A DNA stretch of 64,000 nucleotides from CBDDCX01 sp965226925 (GCA_965226925.1 CBDDEN010000010.1:372001-436000); one strand, 5' to 3'; shown: positions 26,538-36,637, numbered from the stretch's first letter. Notes: generated by a model from the sequence alone, not told the origin. Program-made: numbers and translations.

Positions 26538-27473
26538 CTAGTGCCCCGGATCGCAGTAGGCTGGGTTGTTGACGACGGCCAAGGCGTTTCGCACAGCCCG
26601 CTCACCGTCGTCGTCCGAGGGGTGGCTGAGCAGCGTTCCCCCGGCAACCATCACGGACGAGCCCCCGCCGTCCAGGTTCAGTGCCTCGGTGGCACCGACC
26701 GCCGACAGTGCCTCGGTGAGCTCGACCAGCGTCATGCCCGACGAATAGGCACCCTGCCGGCCATCGACCACCAAGAGCCACAATCGCCCGGCGTCGGGAT
26801 CATACCCCACGGCGGTCCGCGGATGACGGAAGGCCGCGAAGCTCTGCGCGGGGTCGAGCTCCAGCGCCATGACGGCGGCACCTTCATCCAACAGCTCGGG
26901 AAAACCACCCACGACCTGAGCCAACGAACCGGGATCGCCCGAAATCCAGGCTCCGGCCTCCAGGCTCCCTGCCTCTCCCACACGACTCATTCCGATCCAG
27001 GGATCGCTACCGGGTCTCCAAGCAAAGGCGGGCCGGGCACGAGCCCGCAGTAGCAGGCCATAGGTGACCTCCGGCCCCACCGGCCGTCCCTCCGGCGTGA
27101 AGAAGTCCCCGTTCACAGCCGCGAGCACACCGTGATCCCCTGCATGAGTCAACGAAGAAACGGTGGCGAGCCCAGGGTCGGCAGGCTGGTCGTGACCGGC
27201 CGGGAGCACAGCGAGTCCGAGGTCGCAGCGCACCAGATCGAGTCTCAACGCGTGAAGGGCCCATGGGCCCTTCGGCGACCAGACATAGTGGTAGGCGACC
27301 CCGTCCTGTAGGAAGCGACCTCTCACGGTGTCCGGCTCTAGGTAGTCCAGGAACGCGCGCGGGAGCGGCTCGACGGCCCGAACGGGATGGTCGGGTGGGG
27401 CGCACGACGATGTCACGACCATCATCGAGAGGCCCATCGCGGCCAGCCCGGCCGAGCGTGTCACGACTCTCAT
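26538..27473 (-). CDS. phosphodiester glycosidase (NAGPA/DUF2233) family lipoprotein
   Basis: 311 residues from the ATG at 27473, chosen because GGTGGAG lies at the right distance and the N terminus then reads as a lipoprotein signal with lipobox VTSSC near residue 23. The catalytic domain shows the family marks: VLAAVNGDFFTPEG, TAVGYDPDAGRLWLLVVDGRQGAYSSGMT (in parts: LLVVDGRQ, YSSGMTL) and ALNLDGGGSSVMV. Members hydrolyse phosphodiester-linked sugars; bacterial ones act on the envelope or on exopolysaccharide. Substrate unknown. Divergent from the small envelope gene at 27600. Confidence 0.87.
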   Translation of the reverse strand: MRVVTRSAGLAAMGLSMMVVTSSCAPPDHPVRAVEPLPRAFLDYLEPDTVRGRFLQDGVAYHYVWSPKGPWALHALRLDLVRCDLGLAVLPAGHDQPADPGLATVSSLTHAGDHGVLAAVNGDFFTPEGRPVGPEVTYGLLLRARARPAFAWRPGSDPWIGMSRVGEAGSLEAGAWISGDPGSLAQVVGGFPELLDEGAAVMALELDPAQSFAAFRHPRTAVGYDPDAGRLWLLVVDGRQGAYSSGMTLVELTEALSAVGATEALNLDGGGSSVMVAGGTLLSHPSDDDGERAVRNALAVVNNPAYCDPGH

Positions 27474-27586
27474 GGGGCCATCTCCACCAGTCGACTCTTC
27501 GCACTCGGGATTGGGTGATCTGCGACAACCCACAAGGGTCACTCGAAGCGGGGGGGAAAGGATAGCCCCCATTCGACGATTCCTCT

Positions 27587-27592
27587 ATACTC
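27587..27592 (+). promoter_or_regulatory. -10-like hexamer close to a start codon
   Basis: TATACT at about 27586-27591 lies 8 bases before the ATG at 27600, so a transcript started there would be leaderless or nearly so. No ribosome site is visible before that ATG. The -35 is not convincing. Confidence 0.3.
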
Positions 27593-27599
27593 CGCCTCC

Positions 27600-28169
27600 A
27601 TGAGTTCTCGCGTCACCCCCGACTCCTTCGGCTGCCGAGGCGCTCCGCGGCGCAAGCCCGGGAGCATCGCCCGGTGCTTCTGGTTGTCGGTCGCCGTCGC
27701 CCTTCTGACGTTGGCACCTCCGCGTGCCCAGGCTCAGTCGACCGGGAACGACATGGAGTTCCGTCTGGGGGTGACCGCCTTCGGAATCGGTCTGGTAGGG
27801 CTCTCATTCGAGTTCCGCTGGGGTGACCGGAGCCTCGACACGAACCTGGCCACGTTCGGTTTCGAGGACATAAGCGTAGCGGTGACCGGCAAGCAGTATT
27901 TCGGCGGGGGCGACCTGCAGCCGTTCCTGGGAATCGGCCTCTGGAGTGTGACGGCGTTCGCCGAGGATGCGACGAAGAGAACGGGCCAGGCGCTGCTCCT
28001 CAGAATCCCCTTTGGAGCCAACTGGCAGGTGGCGAAGAGCCATGCCTTCGGTGGAAGCCTCGCCCTCAACGAAGGCCTCTGGATTCGGCGGAGCGACCCG
28101 ATCGACAACACGCCCATCCGCCATCGACCGATCCCCCTGCCCGGCTTCTACTACCGCGCGAAGCCCTAG
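27600..28169 (+). CDS. small exported protein, probable outer-membrane barrel
   Basis: 189 residues. A basic N terminus and a hydrophobic stretch (FWLSVAVALLTLAPPRAQAQ) form a signal peptide cleaved near residue 46. The mature part alternates short Gly/Phe-rich strands (FRLGVTAFGIGLVGLSFEFRWG in two strands; QPFLGIGLWSVTAF; LLLRIPFGANWQVA), as in small OmpA/OmpW-like barrels, but it ends in Ala-Lys-Pro and not the usual terminal aromatic. No family recognised. Its stop overlaps by 4 bp that of the convergent small membrane protein gene. Confidence 0.65.
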   Translation: MSSRVTPDSFGCRGAPRRKPGSIARCFWLSVAVALLTLAPPRAQAQSTGNDMEFRLGVTAFGIGLVGLSFEFRWGDRSLDTNLATFGFEDISVAVTGKQYFGGGDLQPFLGIGLWSVTAFAEDATKRTGQALLLRIPFGANWQVAKSHAFGGSLALNEGLWIRRSDPIDNTPIRHRPIPLPGFYYRAKP

Positions 28170-28417
28170 ATCTCCTCCGCCTCGTCCCAGGTCCGCTCCC
28201 AGAACTCGTCCTCCTTCTCGCGGATCCGTTCCAGGTCGAGCGGCGGTGGATCGTCGGTCACCAACCTCCCCACCTCTTCGATTCGCCGCACGTCTTCATC
28301 GTCGAGATGTGGCGGCGGCATGCGCAACACCCTCCGGATCTCGACGCACATCCGAACCCAAGCGTAAACCACCAAACCACCGAGCAGGAACCAGAGGGCG
28401 GGCCAGGCGAAGCGCAT
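28166..28417 (-). CDS. small membrane-anchored acidic protein
   Basis: 83 residues starting at the ATG at 28417, 2 bp after the threonine synthase stop, so very likely translated by coupling. One N-terminal TM helix (RFAWPALWFLLGGLVVYAW), a basic stretch, then a charged tail rich in Asp, Glu and Arg. No known family. The longer open frame on this strand back to 28855 lies inside thrC and is a shadow. Confidence 0.6.
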   Translation of the reverse strand: MRFAWPALWFLLGGLVVYAWVRMCVEIRRVLRMPPPHLDDEDVRRIEEVGRLVTDDPPPLDLERIREKEDEFWERTWDEAEEI

Positions 28418-28419
28418 GT

Positions 28420-29610
28420 TCAGACGACCGGCGACATTCCCACGTACTTGAGCCCGCTTCCGGTGTTGAAGACAACCACCTCGTCGTCGTCGTCGAGCGC
28501 GCCCATCCTCAAGAGCGCGGGGACGGCGGCGGCGGCGGCCCCGCCCTCCGGAGCCGCGAATATCCCGGTGTCGCGGCCCACGAACCCTACCCAATCCGCC
28601 ATGTCCTGGTCGGGAATCGCCACGGCCGCGCCGCCCGACTCGCGAACGGCGCCCAGAATGAGGAAGTCTCCGACCGCCCCGGGAACCCGAAGACCCGACG
28701 CGTAGGTGGAGGCGTCCTGCCACATCTCGGCCGCAGTGGCTCCGCTCTCCCAGGCGCGCACCATCGGAGCACATCCCTCGGCTTGAACCGAGAACATCTT
28801 GGGCCGCTCCGGCCCGATCCAGCCGAGCCGCTCCATCTCGTCGAAGGCCTTCCACATGCCGATCAGTCCGGTTCCACCCCCCGTGGGATACACGATCCCG
28901 TCGGGAAGTCGCCCTCCGAGCTGCTCGAAGATCTCATACCCCATGGTCTTCTTGCCCTCCACCCGGTACGGCTCCTTGAGGGTGGAGAGGTCGAACCAGC
29001 CATGCTCCTCCACACCCTTCTTCACCACCTTGCCGCAGTCCGTGATCAACCCGTCCAAGAGCTGCACATCGGCCCCGAGGGCTCTCATCTCGGCAAGGAT
29101 GGGAGCCGGCGTATCCGTCGGCACCACAACGTGGACCGGGAGACCGGCCGCCGCTCCGTAAGCGGAGGCCGCTCCACCCGCGTTGCCGGCGGACGGCAGG
29201 GCGAGTTCCGTGGCCCCCAGCTCCGCAGCTCGCGAAACGGCCAGACAGAGACCGCGGTCCTTGAAGCTACCGGTGGGGTTCTGTCCCTCGTTCTTCACCC
29301 ACACCCGCCCGACACCCATCCGGGACGCGAGCCGGGGCGCAGCGAGGAGCGGCGTCCACCCTTCTCCCAGGCTGATCTGATACGCGCGATCGCGCACCGG
29401 CAACACTTCTTCATAGCGCCAAAGGTCGGACCTGCGCGCGCGCAGTTGCGAGGGTTGGAAGTCGGACCGAATAGAGTCCAGGTCATATCGCGCAAAATAG
29501 GGCTTGCCGGCGTCCGAAAGACCGTGCAGCGCCTCGCTCTCGACGGTCTCCCCGGTGGCTGTGCACTCCAGATGCGTCGCTCCGGCCAAGGGCCGTGACT
29601 GGTCGTTCAT
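28420..29610 (-). CDS. thrC: threonine synthase
   Basis: 396 residues, a fold-type II PLP enzyme converting O-phosphohomoserine to threonine. The Schiff-base lysine is Lys117 in NPTGSFKDRG; PLP phosphate contacts are in PSAGNAGGAASAYG and YPTGGGTGLIGMW. The N-terminal stretch (LECTATGETV then YFARYDL) occupies the place of a zinc ribbon in related archaeal-type enzymes, but only one of the cysteines remains. It sits inside an ABC-transporter operon, overlapping the permease stop (ATGA) and followed after 2 bp by a small membrane protein. No other threonine genes adjoin. Confidence 0.9.
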   Translation of the reverse strand: MNDQSRPLAGATHLECTATGETVESEALHGLSDAGKPYFARYDLDSIRSDFQPSQLRARRSDLWRYEEVLPVRDRAYQISLGEGWTPLLAAPRLASRMGVGRVWVKNEGQNPTGSFKDRGLCLAVSRAAELGATELALPSAGNAGGAASAYGAAAGLPVHVVVPTDTPAPILAEMRALGADVQLLDGLITDCGKVVKKGVEEHGWFDLSTLKEPYRVEGKKTMGYEIFEQLGGRLPDGIVYPTGGGTGLIGMWKAFDEMERLGWIGPERPKMFSVQAEGCAPMVRAWESGATAAEMWQDASTYASGLRVPGAVGDFLILGAVRESGGAAVAIPDQDMADWVGFVGRDTGIFAAPEGGAAAAAVPALLRMGALDDDDEVVVFNTGSGLKYVGMSPVV

Positions 29611-31646
29611 TCATATCTCGGTTCAGAGGGTGGATCCACGCGGGGAAGATAGGAGTGCGTGAGCATGCGTGCACCCAACGCCATCGCGATGACGGCGGGG
29701 GGAAGCAGCAGCCAAGGAGGCGAGTCACCGCCCGCCTCGAACCAGGCGCGCAAGGTCGGAACCGACGCGATCAGCACGACCGCGCCGTTGTTCACGAAGT
29801 GCATGAGCGCCCCCACCCAGATCGATGAAGTCGACAGGACGGCCCAAGCGAGTACCGCGCCGAGCCACGCCGTGGGAAGAAACCGGAACACGGACTCGAA
29901 CGAGACATGGAAGACGCCGAAGACGAGTCCGTTCAGGAGGGCGACCCGGATGGCGGACCCACTCCCGCGAGTGCCGGCGAGGAAGACCCCCCTGAAGACC
30001 ACCTCCTCGCAGAGTGCGGGTGTGACGGCGAAGATGACGAGCAACCACAGCAGTCTGGGCGTGCTCTCGGCTGTGAGCAGCTCGTCGAGTCCCTCCAGGA
30101 GCTCCCAAGGAATCGGAATGACGAAGCCCTGCAGCCAGGCGAGGAACCAACCGAGCGGCATCGCGCCCGCAATGAGCAGGATCGCCGCTCCCACCTGCCG
30201 GCCGTTCGGCCGCCGCAGGGACAGCGTGTCGCGAGCATCGAACCCGGCGGCACCCACGAAGAGCACCACCGGGCCGAGGAGCAGCAGCCACTCCGAGAGG
30301 AGCAATCCGGTTTCGCCCAATCGGGCCTGGAGAGGAAAGCCCAGATAGAAGAAGAGCGCCCCCACCGCCAGAATGAACACCAGCGCATGCGCGGGGCTGG
30401 GCGTAAGACCGCGAGGACCGAGCCATGCCCTGACCCGAGCTCCCGGGCCGCGGTTTTCCGACTCCACCTTCCCGTCACCCTCACCGAAGAGCACCTCTTC
30501 CCTGCCGAAAGACGCTGCGGCGAACGCCAGCGCGGCCCAAGCCCACAGCAGGGTCGTCGCCACAGCGACCAGAGAGGGCAACACCGCGGGGCTACCCGCC
30601 ATCAACTCGCGAAAGAAGATCCCCACCCCCGCGACCGGTACGGCCGCCAGGGCGACCGTGAAGTCGATTCCGGGGAAGATGGGGAGCAGAGCCGGCACGA
30701 TGACGGCCAGATAGATCGGCGTGAGCGCGTTCTGCGCTTCCTTGAAGGACCTCGACCGAAGGGCCACACCTAAAAAGAGCGAACCGAACAACACGGACAG
30801 CGGTACCAGGGTCGCGAAGATGGTGACCACGGCGCCGAGCGGGAGTGCGAACTCGATGTCGAGCGCGTCGCCCAGCCGGAAGAGGCCCGTCTGAAACGTG
30901 AGGAGCATGCTACCCAGGTTTAGGGCGGCGGCCACCACGCCGATGAGGGCTACCGTCAGGAACTTCCCGGCAACGATCTCCCTCGGTGGAACGGGAGCGG
31001 TCAGCAGCGTCTCGAGGGTTCCTCGCTCCTTCTCGCCGGCGGCCAGGTCGATAGCGGGGTAGAACGTGCCCAGCAACGTCATCAGGATCAGGAGCATGGG
31101 AAGGAAGCGACCCAACGCGTATCCCCCGAGCTCCTCGGCGCGGGCGACGGACGTGTCGGCCACGGCGAGAGGCCGAGCGAAGCCCGCCGGAAGGCCGCGC
31201 TCCGCGAGGCGGCCGGCCAGCAAGGAGTCCTGCCAGTGCTGTAAAGCTCTATCGACCAGTCCCCTCGCCCTCTGCGAGCGCTCGTCGGCCGCGTCGTACA
31301 CGATCGTGACCGACTGCGTCGAGTCGGCGACCCGTGACGCACCGAACAGCACCACCGCCTGCACCGAGTCGGAGCGGACCGCCTCCACCGGGTCGGTCAC
31401 GGCACGAACCGTCAGCTCCGCGAGGCCACCGAGAAACTCCCGAGCGTCTCCGGCGCCCGGCCCGATCACGCCGATGAGCGACGGCTCCGCCTCCAACTGC
31501 CGCAGCCCCAGAAGCGTGAGTTGCTCCGCAGCGATCATCAGGATCGGATAGAGAAGCACCGGGACGGCCACCATCATCACAAGGGTTCGGCGGTCCCTCA
31601 AGGTCTCCCTCAGCTCCTTCCGGAACACGACCCAAGCCATCTTCAT
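29607..31646 (-). CDS. ABC-2 type permease fused to a CPBP intramembrane protease
   Basis: 679 residues. Residues 1-400 form a NatB/ABC-2 permease: N-terminal FRKELRETLRDRRTL, a TM helix, an extracytoplasmic domain (about 40-180) and further helices with GEKERGTLETLLTAPVPPREIVAGK (in parts GEKERGTLETLL and PREIVAGK). Residues about 440-660 form a CPBP/Abi membrane protease domain with EEVVFRGVF (the EExxxR motif), FGVFHVSF and ALMHFVNNG. This fusion occurs in other bacteria. Together with the ATPase gene just upstream it would make an exporter, by homology for sodium or peptides. Stops and starts overlap on both sides. Confidence 0.88.
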   Translation of the reverse strand: MKMAWVVFRKELRETLRDRRTLVMMVAVPVLLYPILMIAAEQLTLLGLRQLEAEPSLIGVIGPGAGDAREFLGGLAELTVRAVTDPVEAVRSDSVQAVVLFGASRVADSTQSVTIVYDAADERSQRARGLVDRALQHWQDSLLAGRLAERGLPAGFARPLAVADTSVARAEELGGYALGRFLPMLLILMTLLGTFYPAIDLAAGEKERGTLETLLTAPVPPREIVAGKFLTVALIGVVAAALNLGSMLLTFQTGLFRLGDALDIEFALPLGAVVTIFATLVPLSVLFGSLFLGVALRSRSFKEAQNALTPIYLAVIVPALLPIFPGIDFTVALAAVPVAGVGIFFRELMAGSPAVLPSLVAVATTLLWAWAALAFAAASFGREEVLFGEGDGKVESENRGPGARVRAWLGPRGLTPSPAHALVFILAVGALFFYLGFPLQARLGETGLLLSEWLLLLGPVVLFVGAAGFDARDTLSLRRPNGRQVGAAILLIAGAMPLGWFLAWLQGFVIPIPWELLEGLDELLTAESTPRLLWLLVIFAVTPALCEEVVFRGVFLAGTRGSGSAIRVALLNGLVFGVFHVSFESVFRFLPTAWLGAVLAWAVLSTSSIWVGALMHFVNNGAVVLIASVPTLRAWFEAGGDSPPWLLLPPAVIAMALGARMLTHSYLPRVDPPSEPRYE

Positions 31647-32389
31647 GCCCGTTCTTCCACCAGAGAGAGGAAGGCCCGGGTCAGGCTCAGCTGCCCCGTC
31701 TCACGGAGAAGTGACTCGGGCGTGCCTTCCGCCACCAGACGGCCGGCGCTCAACACCCCGATCCGGTCGGCCAGGAGCTCGACCTCGGCCATTCGGTGGG
31801 TGGAGAACAGTATCGCCTTCCCGCGCGCACGCTCGTCCTCGATGAACCGGTAGATGACCTCACCGCTGAGCACGTCCAGCCCCATGGTGGGTTCATCCAG
31901 CACCAGGGCGGGGGGGTCGTGGACCAAGGCTCGAGCCACCGAGACCCGCTGTCTTTGGCCCGTGGAGAGCGTCCCGCACCGCTGGTTCGAGAAGTCCGCG
32001 ATTCCGAAGGTGGCCACGAGGTCCGATACGCGACCTTGCAGCGCCCGCTCCTCCACTCCGTGAAGGCGACCGAAGTAGGTGAGCAACTCCGTCGGCGTGA
32101 GACGCTCGTAAAGCCCCATCGAAGCGGCCAGGAACCCGATCCGGGCGCGCACCTCGAGAGGCCGTCGGACCACATCTTTCCCGCCTACGGAGGCGGTCCC
32201 GGCCGTGGGGGTGAGTAGTGAGGCCAAACAGCGCAACGCCGTCGTCTTTCCCGCACCGTTCGGACCGAGCAGCGCATACACCTCCCCGGGCTCGACGCGC
32301 AGGGAGATCCCGTCGACCGCGTTGAGACGGCCATACGTCTTGGTGAGACCTTGGAACTCGATCATGGGCGGGACCGTATGCGAATCCAT
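31643..32389 (-). CDS. ABC transporter ATP-binding protein (NatA-like)
   Basis: 248 residues from the ATG at 32389; another ATG at 32365 (MIEFQGLTKTYG) is equally possible. Walker A is LLGPNGAGKTTALR, the signature LSTGQRQRVSVARAL, Walker B PALVLDEPTMGLD, and the switch His is in LFSTHRM. It powers the fused permease/protease encoded next (4-bp overlap). The longer frame reaching 32584 overlaps the divergent sigma gene and is unlikely. Confidence 0.92.
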   Translation of the reverse strand: MDSHTVPPMIEFQGLTKTYGRLNAVDGISLRVEPGEVYALLGPNGAGKTTALRCLASLLTPTAGTASVGGKDVVRRPLEVRARIGFLAASMGLYERLTPTELLTYFGRLHGVEERALQGRVSDLVATFGIADFSNQRCGTLSTGQRQRVSVARALVHDPPALVLDEPTMGLDVLSGEVIYRFIEDERARGKAILFSTHRMAEVELLADRIGVLSAGRLVAEGTPESLLRETGQLSLTRAFLSLVEERA

Positions 32390-32454
32390 ACGCTTCAGGC
32401 AACCCTCGCGAGCGTCGGCGACGTCAAAGGGACGGACACTCAAGCCCTGAAGGC

Positions 32455-33015
32455 ATGAACGAAGCTCAACTGATCCGAAAAGCCGTCCAGGGGGATGGCG
32501 CTGCAGTCCGTTCACTGTACGAGCGGTATTCCCCCCGGGTCTACGCAGTCGTCCGCCGGATCGCGGCGGATGACGATTTGGCACACGACTACGCCCAAGA
32601 AGCGTGGATCAGAGCGATCCGGGCACTTCCGTCTTTCCGGGGGGACTCGCGCTTTTCCACCTGGCTCCACCGCATCGCGGTGAACTCGGCCCTTCAGGCC
32701 GTGCGGCGGGCGGAGTCGCGCGAGAACCGCGAGGCTCCGATGCCGGAGACGATCGCGGTGCCGCCGCCGCGCGCGGACGCGCTCCTGGGCCAAAGACTGG
32801 AGTGGGCGCTGGATTGCCTGCCCGAGCGAATGCGCGAGGTGCTGATCCTGCACGATGTGGAAGGTTACACGCACGATGAGATCGGGGAGTTGTTGGGGAC
32901 GGCACCGGGGACCTCCAAGTCCCAGCTGTTCAAGGCACGCGGGAAGATGAGGGAGATGCTGAAGACGTTGCATACGCCGGATGATCGAGAGGAACTGGAA
33001 GCATGGAGCACCTGA
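32455..33015 (+). CDS. ECF-type RNA polymerase sigma factor
   Basis: 186 residues. Region 2 (about 20-90) reads YERYSPRVYAVVRRIAADD, AHDYAQEAWIRAIRALPSF and STWLHRIAVNSALQAVRR; region 4 (about 120-175) reads LPERMREVLILHDVEGYTHD and GTAPGTSKSQLFKARGKM, which matches RpoE-like factors. GAAGG lies just before the ATG. It overlaps the anti-sigma gene by 13 bp and is divergent from the ABC operon by 65 bp. Confidence 0.93.
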   Translation: MNEAQLIRKAVQGDGAAVRSLYERYSPRVYAVVRRIAADDDLAHDYAQEAWIRAIRALPSFRGDSRFSTWLHRIAVNSALQAVRRAESRENREAPMPETIAVPPPRADALLGQRLEWALDCLPERMREVLILHDVEGYTHDEIGELLGTAPGTSKSQLFKARGKMREMLKTLHTPDDREELEAWST

Positions 33016-33674
33016 CAAGCGAAACGCTGGCCCGTCTCGTCGACGAGCGCCCCAACCCGAGCGAGCGAGAGCACATACACTCATGCGCCCGGTGCGCTCA
33101 GGAGCTACGGGCGTTCAGGCTCCAATCCGAGAGCCTGGGCGAGCTCACCGCCATCCGGCCGCCCGCGGGTGACTGGGAGTCGCTGGAAGCACGTCTGGTG
33201 AGCGAAGGTCTGATTCGGACCGAAGAGAGCTTCCGCCGCTTCGGATTCGCCGCGGCCCCGGCATGGATGCAGGGCGCCGCGGCTGTGGTTCTCTTCCTTG
33301 GCGGCACAGGCTTCGGCCTCGCGGTCACCACGCGGGGCGAGGCCCCCGATCCATTCTCGCTCGAGAACATGATGGTCCCCCTCTCACGGATCTCCACAGC
33401 GGACGAGGCGGCCCAGACCGTTCAGTTCGCCGAGCAGACCTATATGCAGGCGCTCGTGCGATTCCGTCAGCTGGCAGGCGGAAACAACGAATTCCGGTTC
33501 GAGGATCCGCTGAGCCGGGTGGCGGCCCTGGAGGGGCTCCTGGCAGCGAGTCAGGAAGCGCTGCGCCTCGCACCCGCCGATCCCGTCTTCAACGGGTTCC
33601 TCGTGAACGTGCTCGCGGAACGGCAGGAGACGCTCCGGCAGATTTCGGTGAACGGCGCGGACAACTGGTTCTGA
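33003..33674 (+). CDS. anti-sigma factor, zinc-finger type
   Basis: 223 residues. The N-terminal segment carries a compact His-x3-Cys-x2-Cys cluster (HIHSCARC, residues 25-32), as in zf-HC2 ZAS anti-sigma factors that hold ECF sigma factors at the membrane. One TM helix (about 89-107, WMQGAAAVVLFLGGTGFGLAV) precedes a helical extracytoplasmic domain of about 110 residues. Its location directly behind the sigma gene, overlapping it by 13 bp, fits. The stop overlaps the next start (TGATG). Confidence 0.85.
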   Translation: MEHLTSETLARLVDERPNPSEREHIHSCARCAQELRAFRLQSESLGELTAIRPPAGDWESLEARLVSEGLIRTEESFRRFGFAAAPAWMQGAAAVVLFLGGTGFGLAVTTRGEAPDPFSLENMMVPLSRISTADEAAQTVQFAEQTYMQALVRFRQLAGGNNEFRFEDPLSRVAALEGLLAASQEALRLAPADPVFNGFLVNVLAERQETLRQISVNGADNWF

Positions 33675-35194
33675 TGAGCCGCTTTCGATCGCTCTTGCCG
33701 CCCCCGATCCGACGAGAAAGGATGCGGATTCCCGGCTCGTGCGTGGGAATCGCCGTGTCTGTCGGGCTCGTCCTCGCCCCTGCACTCCTGCCGGCCCAGG
33801 TGAGCACGGTCCGGACCCAGGCCCGACCGAGCGTCGTCGCGGAGCGCGCCGGCCGAGGATGGATGGGGATCAGCCTCGACATCAACATCATTGGCGACGG
33901 CAGCCGGCCGGGCGAGACCGAGATTCGGGTCTTGCGCACCGTCGAGGGAAGCCCCGCCGCACAGGCCGGCATACTGCCGGGTGACGTCATTCGACGGATC
34001 GGACAGTTGCCGCTGACGCTTCCCGCGTGGGAGAAGCTGACGAGCGAGCTCGAGAGCGGTGACGAGGTCCATTTCGCGGTGCAGGGCCGCGACCGCCGAC
34101 TGCGTGACGTGTACCTCACGGCCGGTGCGAGACCCGACTTCACGCTCCCGTCCGACGTGTCGGATCAGTTGGACGCGGTACGCGAGTCATTCGAAGCGCG
34201 ACTCGAGTCAGCCCAAGGCCGGTGGGCCAGCCGAGATCACGTCAGGCTGCTCATCTCGGGAGGTCCCGCCGAGGCAGCTTCGAACCGCATCCTCGATCAA
34301 GCGAGGAGGAACGCCGTCGCGTTCGGCTACCGTTCGAGATCCGGTGGACCGCCACCCGATGTGCCATTCCCGAGTGAGCCCGCGGCGCCGGCGGAAGGTG
34401 AGATCTCGATCACGATGGGACCGCGTGGCTTCTTGTGGAGCTTCGGCGGAGACTCGGTGCAGGGTTGGTCGAGCTCGCAGCCCGTGTTGGTGGCTCCGAA
34501 CGTCGAGGCGGGCGGTCGCTATTCCGTGGTCTTGAGCGCGGAGTCCGCTCTCCCGTTCGAGTATCTCCTCCTCTCGTCTCAGGAGGCCGACTCCCTGAAG
34601 ACGGCGGTCATCCGACTGCGGACGGAGTTGAGCACGCTCAACGAGGCCACCCGTACGCGCGAGCGTGAGATCCTGGAGATCATCACGCAGCAGGCCCGGG
34701 AACTCGACGAGACCGATGCACACCTGAAGCGGTTGAGGTCCGACAACAACCGGGTCTCGGAGGAACTCTGGGAGGTCGCGGCACGGCTTGCGGAGGTTGG
34801 ATCCCTCGAGAGACGGGAGCGCGAGCGGAGCGGCAGGACCGGCGTCACAGCGCCGACCGCCGTCGTCCAGGTCCGGACCGTGTCTGCAGGCCTGGTGGGT
34901 CGCAACTTCGTGGGCGGCGCCCAGCTCAGCGACCTGAATCCTGGCCTGTCGGAGTACTTCGGCACGGACCGCGGTGTGCTCGTCATCGACGTGTTGAGGG
35001 ACACCCCGGCCTTCAGAGCCGGCCTGGTCCCCGGCGACGTCGTCGTCGGGGTCGGGGATACCGAGGTCGAGAGCTTGGTCGCCTTCCGCTCGGCGCTCAA
35101 GGAAGCCTACGCCCGAGAGCGCCGCGCTACCCTCTCCCTGATCCGCAAACGCCAACCACTCCTGGTGACGCTATCGCGGAGCTTGCAGGAATAG
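33674..35194 (+). CDS. exported protein with two PDZ domains and a coiled coil
   Basis: 506 residues from the ATG that overlaps the anti-sigma stop. After a signal peptide (SCVGIAVSVGLVLAPALLPAQ, cleaved near 42) comes a first PDZ domain (about 65-150; GWMGISLDIN, SPAAQAGILPGDVIRRIG), a linker with strands, a coiled coil (about 300-375; LKTAVIRLRTELSTLNEATR then EILEIITQQARELDETDAHL) and a second PDZ domain (about 400-500; TDRGVLVIDVLRDTPAFRAG, LVPGDVVVGVGD). No protease domain is present. In sigma-E-like systems PDZ proteins sense misfolded C termini, so it may feed the adjacent sigma/anti-sigma pair. Confidence 0.82.
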   Translation: MSRFRSLLPPPIRRERMRIPGSCVGIAVSVGLVLAPALLPAQVSTVRTQARPSVVAERAGRGWMGISLDINIIGDGSRPGETEIRVLRTVEGSPAAQAGILPGDVIRRIGQLPLTLPAWEKLTSELESGDEVHFAVQGRDRRLRDVYLTAGARPDFTLPSDVSDQLDAVRESFEARLESAQGRWASRDHVRLLISGGPAEAASNRILDQARRNAVAFGYRSRSGGPPPDVPFPSEPAAPAEGEISITMGPRGFLWSFGGDSVQGWSSSQPVLVAPNVEAGGRYSVVLSAESALPFEYLLLSSQEADSLKTAVIRLRTELSTLNEATRTREREILEIITQQARELDETDAHLKRLRSDNNRVSEELWEVAARLAEVGSLERRERERSGRTGVTAPTAVVQVRTVSAGLVGRNFVGGAQLSDLNPGLSEYFGTDRGVLVIDVLRDTPAFRAGLVPGDVVVGVGDTEVESLVAFRSALKEAYARERRATLSLIRKRQPLLVTLSRSLQE

Positions 35195-35282
35195 CCTTTA
35201 CGGGCTGCTCAGATACCCGCCAGGCCAAAGCCTCCCACAAGTCCGCTGGGGGTCGGCGTCCTCGCCTTCCTACCGAACGTGG

Positions 35283-35369
35283 AGCGGGTTGTCGGTGTGT
35301 CGCGGGAACCCGTCCGCCGCGAAGCGGTGGTAGCGAAGCGGGGTTCCAGTGACACACCGACAACCCGCT
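35283..35369. repeat. nested inverted repeat with 19-bp perfect arms between convergent genes
   Basis: AGCGGGTTGTCGGTGTGTC (35283-35301) is exactly complementary to 35351-35369. Inside it GGAACCC (35305-35311) pairs with GGGTTCC (35341-35347), and CCGC/GCGG pairs closer to the centre, so the 87 bases can fold into one long hairpin or cruciform. It lies between the PDZ gene stop (35194) and the stop of the MacB-type permease (35420), so it may stop transcripts from both sides. No T run follows. Confidence 0.75.
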
Positions 35370-35419
35370 ACGACCACCAAAGCGAAAGCGAGGCCGCCGA
35401 CCCCCCGCGACGCGCTCTA

Positions 35420-36634
<1,215 letters not shown>

Positions 36635-36637
36635 GGT

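Noticed and set aside
27967..29598. 543-residue open frame on the plus strand
   Set aside because: Antisense to threonine synthase; Arg/His/Pro-rich without motifs.
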